DNA of 7,492 nt from Gammaproteobacteria bacterium (lineage in GTDB: Bacteria; Pseudomonadota; Gammaproteobacteria; Pseudomonadales; Azotimanducaceae), in contig JAPOYW010000388.1 of assembly GCA_026706425.1 (NCBI GenBank), positions 1 through 7,492 on the forward strand. Direction: 5' to 3'. Every line of letters begins with the position of its first letter. Position 1 is the stretch's first letter. Under the pieces are notes generated by a model, which made no database searches, had not been told where the DNA came from, and saw only the letters and a program-made list of their open reading frames with translations. Below, piece after piece: positions 1 through 7,492 of this stretch. A program made the position numbers and the translations under genes.

Positions 1-2
1 TG

Positions 3-695
3 CCCATGGTGGACGACGTCGGCCCGATACTTCACGACCTCCGGGACGCCGGCGCGAACATCCTGTTCGAAGGGGCCCAGGGAACGTTGCTCGACATCGA
101 CCTCGGTACCTATCCGTTCGTGACATCCTCCAACACGACGGTGGGCGGTGCCGCCGTCGGCAGCGGATTCGGCCCGCGGTTCCTGGACTACATTCTCGGC
201 ACGACCAAGGCCTACGCGACACGCGTCGGATCGGGGCCGTTTCCGACGGAACTCTTCGACGACGTGGGGGGACGTCTCGCCACACGGGGCAACGAGTTCG
301 GCGCAACCACGGGGCGGCCGCGCCGGTGCGGCTGGTTCGACGCCGTCGCCATCCGGCAGGTCGTGCAGATCAACAGCCTGTCGGGACTGTGCCTGTCGAA
401 GCTCGATGTGCTCGATGGTCTCGACACCATCCGGATTTGCGTCGGCTACCAGGACTCGACGGGAACGCCGGCGCGACCGCGGTTCGACAGCGAGTTCTAC
501 TCGGAGATCAGGCCCGTCTATGAAGATCTGCCGGGTTGGCGCGAGTCAACCGCTGGCGCACGCTCGCTAGCCGAACTCCCGGGTGCCGCGCGGGCCTACA
601 TCGAGCGCATCGAGGAGACCGTCGGCGCGCCCATCGCCGTCATCTCCACCGGTCCCGACCGGGAGGAGACCATCGTGCTCGAAGACCTGTTCTGA
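3..695 (+). CDS. purA: Adenylosuccinate synthetase, C-terminal half (5' end outside window)
   Basis: PurA joins IMP and aspartate, using GTP, to make adenylosuccinate, the first committed step of AMP synthesis in the cytoplasm. The reading frame is open to the left edge, so the start lies outside the window; about 230 residues are visible out of the roughly 430 usual for bacterial PurA. The visible part carries FEGAQGTLLDID near its start, then GTYPFVTSSNTT, the GPFPTEL stretch, and GNEFGATTGRPRRCGWFD, the family's aspartate/IMP-binding loop with its arginines. Further on are LSGLCLSKLDVLDGL, PGWREST, and the guanine-contacting STGPDREETI close to the C-terminus. All appear intact, so the gene looks functional. 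The ATG at position 6 is internal and not a real start. The next gene begins 9 nt after the stop, which suggests co-transcription. The identification is very secure. Confidence 0.97.
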   Translation, partial: PMVDDVGPILHDLRDAGANILFEGAQGTLLDIDLGTYPFVTSSNTTVGGAAVGSGFGPRFLDYILGTTKAYATRVGSGPFPTELFDDVGGRLATRGNEFGATTGRPRRCGWFDAVAIRQVVQINSLSGLCLSKLDVLDGLDTIRICVGYQDSTGTPARPRFDSEFYSEIRPVYEDLPGWRESTAGARSLAELPGAARAYIERIEETVGAPIAVISTGPDREETIVLEDLF

Positions 696-704
696 GGACC
701 GAGA

Positions 705-905
705 ATGTTCAATCGCAAGCTCCTCGAGTTGCTAGTCTGTCCGGTCAGCAAGGCACCGCTCGTCTACCGGTCCCAGAGCGAGGAGCTGTGGTGTTCGGCG
801 AGCGGTCTGGCGTATGCGATCGCCGACGGCATCCCCGTCCTGATCGCAGAGGAAGCGCGCGAACTCAGCCCCGAGGAGCGGGAAACCCTGCGTGAAGGCG
901 GGTGA
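705..905 (+). CDS. Trm112-like / YcaR (UPF0434) small protein
   Basis: This 66-residue protein has the layout of the YcaR/Trm112-like family: an N-terminal LLELLVCP knuckle at residues 6-13, a second strand with a cysteine (ELWC), then LAYAIADGIPVLI, the family's conserved core. Trm112 proteins in eukaryotes and archaea activate methyltransferases; the bacterial YcaR role is not settled. The usual CPxC zinc knuckle is CPVS here, so only two cysteines remain (CPVS and LWCS) and structural zinc binding is doubtful. Some bacterial members also have a reduced cysteine set. The start ATG at 705 follows a GAGG at 693-697 with a short spacer overlapping the purA stop, which fits an operon with purA. 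In many proteobacteria the family instead sits between lpxK and kdsB, so this position is less usual. Family assignment is confident; function is unknown. Confidence 0.88.
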   Translation: MFNRKLLELLVCPVSKAPLVYRSQSEELWCSASGLAYAIADGIPVLIAEEARELSPEERETLREGG

Positions 906-956
906 TAGACTGCCCATTGGATTTAGCGGCTAGGGTCGGGGCGGTCGTTTGTTTTC

Positions 957-962
957 GAGGAG
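957..962 (+). promoter_or_regulatory. Shine-Dalgarno GAGGAG deciding the folE2 start
   Basis: GAGGAG lies 10 nt before the TTG at 973. It lies downstream of the alternative TTG at 949 and so cannot serve it. This supports 973 as the folE2 start. Confidence 0.6.
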
Positions 963-972
963 TAGTAGCAAG

Positions 973-1902
973 TTGAGAGAATCCCGCCTACCCGATGTCG
1001 CGAGCCGAGGTGTCCAGCAGACGGGGACGCTCGACTGGGTCGGCATGGGCGATATTCGCCAACCCATCGACATCCGCGACGGGGAGGACGTGCACCGCGT
1101 GGAAGCGCGGGTTCAGTTGTACGTTGATCTCGCCAATGCCGGGGCCAAGGGCATTCACATGTCCCGCCTATACCTCATTCTGGACGAGCATGCCGCGACG
1201 CGACCCCTGACCCCGGCCGGACTCAAGCTGCTCTTGAAGTCGATGCTTGTATCCCATCGGGATCTCTCGGGCCATGCGTTCATCGAGTTCGCGTTCGACT
1301 ATTTCCTGCGCCGGCGCTCGCTGGTGTCGGACAACTCGGGATGGAACAGCTACCCGGTGGCCATACGGGGCTCGTCGATCAACGGCGAGATGCGCATCGA
1401 AACGGACCTGGGGGTGTGGTACTCAAGCACCTGTCCGGCGTCGGCGGCACTCGCCCGGCAACTCATCCAGGAGCAGTTCGAGCGCGACTTCGGGGACAAC
1501 GGCCCCGTCGCGGCGGCCGACGTCAGGGCCTGGCTGGGCACGGAGGACGCGATCGCCGGTACGCCGCACGGGCAGCGCAGCATTGCCCGGGCCCGGCTAC
1601 GACTCGACGACACGTTGCCGACGTTTCCGGTAACCGCCTTGGTCTCCGACGTGGAGAACGCGTTGTCGACGCCGGTTCAAACTGCGGTCAAACGGGAAGA
1701 CGAACAGGAGTTCGCGCGCCTGAACGCCGCCAACCTCATGTTCTGCGAGGACGCCGGGCGTCGCCTGAAGTCCGTGCTCGACCGCAATTCCTCGGTGCTC
1801 GACTTCCATGTCCGGATCGAACACCACGAAAGCCTTCATGCCCACGACGCGGTCAGCGTATTCGCAAAGGGAGTCGCAGGAGGCTACGCGCCAACTCCCT
1901 AA
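973..1902 (+). CDS. folE2: GTP cyclohydrolase FolE2 (type IB)
   Basis: FolE2 converts GTP to dihydroneopterin triphosphate, the first step of folate synthesis, and replaces zinc-dependent FolE in many bacteria because it works with Mn or Fe as well as Zn. With the start at 973 the product is 309 residues. Family motifs are clear: KGIHMSRLYLIL early, STCPASAALARQ with the ligand Cys154, TPHGQRS with His199, QTAVKREDEQEFARLN and LMFCEDAGRR, then ESLHAHDAV with Glu286 and His289 as the remaining metal ligands. All expected active-site residues are present. No ATG is available: a longer frame begins at TTG 949 (317 residues) but has a poor ribosome site, while GAGGAG at 957-962 lies 10 nt before TTG 973, so I prefer 973. 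The gene may have its own promoter or be read through from ycaR, whose stop is at 905. No Zur-like AT-rich palindrome is evident upstream. Confidence 0.95.
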   Translation: MRESRLPDVASRGVQQTGTLDWVGMGDIRQPIDIRDGEDVHRVEARVQLYVDLANAGAKGIHMSRLYLILDEHAATRPLTPAGLKLLLKSMLVSHRDLSGHAFIEFAFDYFLRRRSLVSDNSGWNSYPVAIRGSSINGEMRIETDLGVWYSSTCPASAALARQLIQEQFERDFGDNGPVAAADVRAWLGTEDAIAGTPHGQRSIARARLRLDDTLPTFPVTALVSDVENALSTPVQTAVKREDEQEFARLNAANLMFCEDAGRRLKSVLDRNSSVLDFHVRIEHHESLHAHDAVSVFAKGVAGGYAPTP

Positions 1903-1914
1903 CTCGTCACTCTG

Positions 1915-1942
1915 GGGGCCATTTGCGGCGTGGACCCCTTCT
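1915..1942 (+). terminator. Candidate terminator hairpin after folE2
   Basis: GGGGCCA (1915-1921) can pair with TGGaCCCC (1931-1938) if one A is bulged, leaving a 9-nt loop, and is followed by TTCTC. It begins 12 nt after the folE2 stop. The U-tract is weak, so it is at best a poor intrinsic terminator. Confidence 0.35.
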
Positions 1943-2074
1943 CAACGCAAACATCCCGTGGCTCGGTCTGACGTCTCCCCTCACCGCCTCGGCGTTGTTC
2001 TGCACAGCGTCTGCATCTGGCTCTCACCCCTCGCCCATACCGGTAATTTGACACGGTACAGTCGTCTTGGCGGG

Positions 2075-2086
2075 CTAAGCGCTTAG
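2075..2086. repeat. Perfect 12-bp palindrome CTAAGCGCTTAG
   Basis: The 12 bases equal their own reverse complement. The palindrome sits 21 nt after a TTGACA hexamer, about where a -10 element or operator could lie. No plausible gene starts just downstream on the plus strand, so any role as a protein-binding site is inference. Confidence 0.5.
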
Positions 2087-2195
2087 AAAGGTCGTCGTCG
2101 GTGTCGCACTCCTATATTCGGCTGGTCTGTTAGTCGTGCTGTGGATCGCTAGTCGACGCGAACGATTTGGAGGAGCGCGTAGGAACGTGCGCTAG
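2079..2195 (+). pseudogene. Possible remnant of a single-span membrane peptide (no start codon)
   Basis: From the codon after the TAA at 2076-2078 to the TAG at 2193-2195, this frame translates to RKVVVGVALLYSAGLLVVLW followed by a basic tail (IASRRERFGGARRNVR). That is a good transmembrane segment with positive flanks. There is no ATG, GTG or TTG before the hydrophobic part; the first GTG, at 2136, falls inside it. It could be the tail of a decayed gene, a frameshifted remnant, or chance in valine- and leucine-rich GC-rich sequence. I do not recognise a family. Existence as a gene is unlikely without a start. Confidence 0.15.
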
Positions 2196-2199
2196 GAGC

Positions 2200-2212
2200 G
2201 ACCTTCAAGGTC
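2200..2212. repeat. Palindrome GACCTTCAAGGTC across the VOC stop codon
   Basis: Six-base arms GACCTT and AAGGTC flank a single C, and the palindrome spans the TGA of the VOC gene on the minus strand (2205-2207). With a one-base centre it cannot form a hairpin at full length, so a binding site or chance is more likely than a terminator. Confidence 0.4.
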
Positions 2213-2591
2213 CCCCCTCGACCAGCGACTGGGCGAACATGTAGCGGTTGCCGTCGGGGTCGAAGAACGTCGCGAGCTTGACCATGCCGGGCAACTCGAC
2301 GGTTTCGCCTGCGAACTGAACGCCCTTGCCTTCGAGTTCGGACCGTGCGGCATCGATGTCCACGACACCGAACACGGGAATCGAACCGCCGGAGCCTTCC
2401 ACGTCCGCGTCGGTCTGGTCCAGGCCGATGCTGACGCCGTCGGCGGGCGTTGAGACCTCGGCCCAGCCGGCTTCGGCCACCTTGAATATCTCCTCGAAAC
2501 CGAGGACGTCCCTGAACCAGGCGATGGATGCGTCGAGATCCTTGACCGACGATGACAGGGTGATGGTTCCGTTGTAGCTGAAACTAGGCAC
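2205..2591 (-). CDS. VOC-superfamily (glyoxalase/bleomycin-resistance fold) protein
   Basis: The product is 128 residues with one VOC domain, made of two beta-alpha-beta-beta-beta modules. The first holds DLDASIAWFRDVLGFEE (residues 18-34) and the second FGVVDIDAARSELEGKGVQF, ending in LATFFDPDGNRYMFAQ (107-121). The superfamily includes glyoxalases, dioxygenases and antibiotic-binding proteins, and the substrate cannot be read here. The first-strand position that is often His or Gln is in a TIT context, and the Glu usually following DPDGN is absent (YMFAQ), so canonical metal binding looks lost. The GTG start at 2591 follows GGAG with a 7-nt spacer, which rules out longer upstream starts whose added N-terminus resembles no VOC protein. 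The gene is divergent from ppdK, 139 nt away. Family assignment is confident; function is open. Confidence 0.87.
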   Translation of the reverse strand: MPSFSYNGTITLSSSVKDLDASIAWFRDVLGFEEIFKVAEAGWAEVSTPADGVSIGLDQTDADVEGSGGSIPVFGVVDIDAARSELEGKGVQFAGETVELPGMVKLATFFDPDGNRYMFAQSLVEGGP

Positions 2592-2730
2592 GGGCAAACT
2601 CCTACGGTGTCGTCTTGCGGGGTGCGGCACGGGACCGCCGAAACTGCACAGGCGGCGACGAAAAGATACCCGAAAAGGACCATTCGTTGGGATCGTGGTA
2701 CGGTAAATCCGTTCACGGATCGAAGGAAGC
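2592..2730. promoter_or_regulatory. Divergent intergenic region between the VOC gene and ppdK
   Basis: Both genes read outward, so promoters for each should lie in these 139 bases. On the minus strand TATCTT (2663-2668) resembles a -10 box but has no good -35 partner. On the plus side I see no convincing sigma-70 pair. ATCCG/CGGAT arms (2707-2720, 4-nt loop) form a small hairpin just before the ppdK ribosome site AAGGA (2723-2727). Confidence 0.4.
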
Positions 2731-5454
<2,724 letters not shown>

Positions 5455-5464
5455 CGGGACAGGC

Positions 5465-5764
5465 CTACGTGCGCTTTTCGCCGAACGCCGCCAACTGCTC
5501 GGGACTTGCTTCTGCCTGGTAGCGGGCCTTCCACTTGCCGTAGGGCATTCCGTAGACCCGTTCCCGGGCGGCCTCGTAGTCGACGTCCACGCCCTCTTCT
5601 TCGGCGGCCGCGACGTACCACTTGGACAGGCAGTTGCGGCAGAAACCGGCGAGATTCATGAGGTCGATGTTCTGGACCTCCTTGTTCTCGTCGAGGTGCT
5701 GGACCAAGCGTCTGAAAACGGCAGCTTCGATGGTCTGGGCGGTTTCGTCGGTCGGTACTGACAT
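5465..5764 (-). CDS. DUF1244 family protein
   Basis: The 99-residue product matches the DUF1244 family, small proteobacterial proteins of unknown function. The hallmark is QNIDLMNLAGFCRNCLSKWY (residues 31-50), with a CxxC pair at Cys42 and Cys45, followed by VYGMPYGKWKARYQ (70-83). The protein is predicted soluble and mostly helical; the CxxC could bind metal or be redox active, but that is inference. I place the start at ATG 5764, just before the SVPTDETAQ leader. A frame from GTG 5824 would add 20 residues of non-family-like sequence. The ribosome site is weak (AAGAACAGAAC). The gene converges on ppdK with only 10 nt between stops and is divergent from the TerC gene. Family assignment is confident; the role is unknown. 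Confidence 0.9.
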   Translation of the reverse strand: MSVPTDETAQTIEAAVFRRLVQHLDENKEVQNIDLMNLAGFCRNCLSKWYVAAAEEEGVDVDYEAARERVYGMPYGKWKARYQAEASPEQLAAFGEKRT

Positions 5765-5797
5765 CGTTCTGTTCTTGAGTCGTTGCGAACGCGCCCG

Positions 5798-5803
5798 ATG
5801 ATA
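5798..5803 (-). promoter_or_regulatory. Candidate -10 box for the DUF1244 gene
   Basis: On the minus strand TATCAT matches TATAAT at five of six positions and would start a transcript about 27 nt before ATG 5764. No good -35 hexamer is found 16-18 nt upstream, so the call is tentative. It also argues against the longer GTG 5824 start, which would lie upstream of the transcript. Confidence 0.3.
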
Positions 5804-5877
5804 CCCGCAATCGCTCGGAGCCACGCCGCCAAGTGATCGTGTTTCAATGAGTCGTCACCCACCATCGGGGAACATCC

Positions 5878-6654
5878 GTGGAATACCTGGCCAATCCCGA
5901 GATCTGGCTGGCGTTTGCGACCCTCGCGGCGCTGGAGATCGTACTGGGCATCGACAACATCGTCTTCATCAGCGTGCTCACCGGCAGATTGCCGGAGAGG
6001 CAGCGACCCAAAGCCCGGACCATCGGATTGCTGCTCGCCATGGGCATGCGCATCGGTTTGCTGCTGTCGCTGTCCTGGATGATGGGTTTGACGAGCGACC
6101 TCTTCACGGTGTTCGGGGAAGGCATCTCGGGGCGCGATCTCATCCTGCTCGGCGGTGGCGCGTTCCTGATCGCCAAGGCAACGCGGGAGATTCACAACTC
6201 GCTGGAGATCGAGGAGACCACCTCGCGACAGGTACGCTCCGCGGGTTTCGTCGGGGTGCTCGTCCAGATCGCCCTGATCGACGTCGTGTTCTCCCTCGAC
6301 TCGGTGATCACGGCGGTGGGATTGGTGGACGACCTGCCGGTGATGGTCGCCGCCATCGTGGTGGCGGTGATCGTGATGATGGTTGCGGCGGGCCCGGTGA
6401 GTGCGTTCGTGGAAGGAAACCCGACGGTCAAGATGCTCGCGCTCGCCTTCCTCGTGCTGATCGGCTTCGCGCTGGTCACCGAGGGCCTCGACATCCACGT
6501 GCCGAAGGGCTACATCTACTTCTCGATGGCGTTTGCGTTCGGCGTGCAACTGCTGAATATCGGGGCGAGCAAGCGCAGCAAGGTCAAGCTGCGCAAGGCG
6601 CAGCTTGGCGATCTGATCCAGGTGGAGGCGACGCCCTACAAGCCAGCGTCCTAG
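5878..6654 (+). CDS. TerC-family integral membrane protein (YgdQ-like)
   Basis: The 258-residue inner-membrane protein looks like a TerC-family member, closest by eye to E. coli YgdQ. It has about seven hydrophobic segments. The family's acidic intramembrane motifs are intact: LEIVLGIDNIVF near residues 19-30, and IDVVFSLDSVITAVGL containing Asp141. Further landmarks are ISGRDLILLGGGAFLI, NPTVKMLALAFLVLIGF and DIHVPKGYIYFSMAFAF. Relatives such as Alx and the Bacillus YceF/YkoY proteins export manganese or metallate secreted enzymes, so a metal-transport role is plausible but not shown here. The GTG start at 5878 follows GGGG (5867-5870) with a 7-nt spacer. An ATG at 5847 is in another frame. 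No CBS or CorC tail is present, unlike YoaE. The gene is divergent from the DUF1244 gene and convergent with yaaA. I see no yybP-ykoY-type manganese riboswitch in the short leader. Confidence 0.92.
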   Translation: MEYLANPEIWLAFATLAALEIVLGIDNIVFISVLTGRLPERQRPKARTIGLLLAMGMRIGLLLSLSWMMGLTSDLFTVFGEGISGRDLILLGGGAFLIAKATREIHNSLEIEETTSRQVRSAGFVGVLVQIALIDVVFSLDSVITAVGLVDDLPVMVAAIVVAVIVMMVAAGPVSAFVEGNPTVKMLALAFLVLIGFALVTEGLDIHVPKGYIYFSMAFAFGVQLLNIGASKRSKVKLRKAQLGDLIQVEATPYKPAS

Positions 6655-6666
6655 ATACGACCCGTC

Positions 6667-6689
6667 CGGGAAGCCCTTGTGGCGTCCCG
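6667..6689. terminator. Weak hairpin between the TerC gene and yaaA
   Basis: CGGGA (6667-6671) and TCCCG (6685-6689) are complementary around a 13-nt loop in the 53-nt gap between convergent stops. There is no clear U-tract on either strand, so a bidirectional terminator is only a possibility. Confidence 0.2.
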
Positions 6690-6707
6690 CAGATTTCCGA
6701 TCCTTGG

Positions 6708-7478
6708 TCAGCCGCGTTCCGCGCGCACGTACACCAGTTCGTCTGAACTCGAACGCTCGTCGCTGTACCGGTAGCCTTCGTAGTCGAATTCCTTCAACGC
6801 CTTGACCGTCTCGACGTTGTTCTTGGCGATATAGGCCGCCATCAGGCCGCGGGCTTTCTTCGCGAAGAAGCTGATGAACTTCACCTCGCCGTTCTTGGTG
6901 TCGAGGAACCTTGTATCCAGCACCCGTGCCTGGAGTCGGTCGCTGTCCACAACGCGCCAGTACTCGTTGGACGCCAGGTTGACCAAGGTCTTGTTGCGGT
7001 GGCCCTCGAGTTCGCTGTTAAGCGTATCGGTGACCTTCTGCCCCCAGAACGAGTAGAGGTCCGGACCCCGCTTGTTGGCAAAGGCTGTGCCCATTTCCAG
7101 CCGGTAGGGATGAATCTTGTCCAGCGGTCTCAACAAGCCGTACAAGCCGGACAGGATGCGCACCCGGCGCTGCAGCGAGGTCAACTCCCGTTCGGTGAAG
7201 TCCCAAGCGCCAAGACTCATGTAGACGTCACCGGTGAAGGCGAGCGCCGCCTGCTTGCCGCCGTTCGCGTCCCTGCTCCATTCGTTGTATCGATTGCAGT
7301 TCAGTTCGCCGAGCTTCTGGCTGATGCCCATGAGGTCCGAGACTTCTCCCGGCGCGAGCTTGACGAGATCCTTGATGAGAATCGCCGCGTCGTCGACGAA
7401 ATCGGGCAGCGTGGACTTGCGCGTTGTCGGACGGGTCTCGAAATCGAGGGATTTGGCGGGGGAGATGACGGCCAACAT
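6708..7478 (-). CDS. yaaA: Peroxide stress protein YaaA (UPF0246/DUF328)
   Basis: The 256-residue product aligns by motif along the full length of E. coli YaaA (258 residues). In E. coli YaaA is induced by OxyR and limits free iron and oxidative damage under hydrogen peroxide; the fold binds DNA. Visible motifs are ISPAKSLDF at residues 5-13, FTGDVY (81-86), LSGLYGLLRPLD (109-120), YRLEMG (125-130), FWG (144-146), NLASNEY (167-173) and FFAKKARGLMAAYI (204-217), ending in SSSDELVYVR. Nothing is missing. ATG 7478 follows GGAGG (7488-7492) with a 9-nt spacer at the window edge. Upstream control, such as an OxyR site, lies outside the window. The gene converges on the TerC gene. The identification is secure. 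Confidence 0.95.
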   Translation of the reverse strand: MLAVISPAKSLDFETRPTTRKSTLPDFVDDAAILIKDLVKLAPGEVSDLMGISQKLGELNCNRYNEWSRDANGGKQAALAFTGDVYMSLGAWDFTERELTSLQRRVRILSGLYGLLRPLDKIHPYRLEMGTAFANKRGPDLYSFWGQKVTDTLNSELEGHRNKTLVNLASNEYWRVVDSDRLQARVLDTRFLDTKNGEVKFISFFAKKARGLMAAYIAKNNVETVKALKEFDYEGYRYSDERSSSDELVYVRAERG

Positions 7479-7487
7479 GATTGTGTG

Positions 7488-7492
7488 CCTCC
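7488..7492 (-). promoter_or_regulatory. Shine-Dalgarno GGAGG of yaaA
   Basis: A consensus-strength GGAGG on the minus strand lies 9 nt before ATG 7478, fixing the yaaA start. Confidence 0.7.

Larger units (their letters stand above)
1903..2204. other. Non-coding stretch between folE2 and the VOC gene
   Basis: These roughly 300 bases hold no gene I can support. Visible elements are the hairpin at 1915-1942, the palindrome TACCGGTA (2038-2045), a consensus-like -35 hexamer TTGACA (2048-2053), the 12-bp palindrome CTAAGCGCTTAG (2075-2086), an open stretch at 2079-2195 with a membrane-segment-like translation, and AGCGC/GCGCT arms at 2174-2193. A frame from 1808 to 2086 overlaps the folE2 tail but has no recognisable content. 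The region could be a decayed gene or a regulatory spacer. Confidence 0.5.

Noticed and set aside
949..972. Upstream TTG 949 as the folE2 start
   Set aside because: It has no good ribosome site, while GAGGAG sits well placed for TTG 973. It remains possible and would add eight residues.
1808..2086. 92-codon plus-strand frame running out of the folE2 tail
   Set aside because: Its first third overlaps folE2 in another frame, it has no ribosome site and its translation shows no domain or membrane pattern.
5765..5877. Possible manganese riboswitch before the TerC gene
   Set aside because: The gap to the divergent gene is only 113 nt and I could not find the paired-loop arrangement of the yybP-ykoY class.
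5656..6549. 297-codon antisense frame with a His-rich stretch opposite the TerC gene
   Set aside because: The His run arises because GTG/ATG-rich membrane codons read as CAC/CAT on the other strand. It is not a metal-binding protein.

Overview
The window is GC-rich, densely coded chromosomal DNA. The genes suggest a proteobacterium, most likely a gammaproteobacterium-like lineage: PurA with a GRPRRCGWFD loop, YcaR/Trm112-like, FolE2, DUF1244, a YgdQ-type TerC protein and YaaA. This placement rests on family resemblance only. I see no insertion sequence, prophage, CRISPR array, tRNA or rRNA.

Layout. Positions 3-905 (+) hold the 3' half of purA, cut by the window edge, followed after 9 nt by a small YcaR/Trm112-like protein, probably in one operon. 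Positions 973-1902 (+) hold folE2, the metal-promiscuous GTP cyclohydrolase of folate synthesis, with a likely TTG start. Positions 1903-2204 contain no convincing gene. They hold a candidate terminator for folE2, a consensus-like -35 hexamer, several palindromes and a startless open stretch that encodes a membrane-segment-like peptide.

A VOC (glyoxalase-fold) gene on the minus strand (2205-2591) is divergent from a large pyruvate, phosphate dikinase gene, ppdK (2731-5454, +). ppdK converges, with a 10-nt gap, on a DUF1244 gene (5465-5764, -). That gene is divergent from a TerC-family membrane protein gene (5878-6654, +), which converges on yaaA (6708-7478, -), a peroxide-stress protein.

The genes do not form one pathway. 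purA (AMP synthesis) and folE2 (folate) are nucleotide and cofactor biosynthesis, ppdK is central carbon metabolism at the pyruvate/PEP node, and terC and yaaA are plausibly tied to metal or oxidative stress. After reading both strands I find no convincing previously undescribed system. The second-look items are a Ser in place of the regulatory Thr beside the PPDK catalytic His, a VOC protein lacking the usual metal ligands, a YcaR protein with a reduced cysteine set, and the odd 1903-2204 intergenic stretch.
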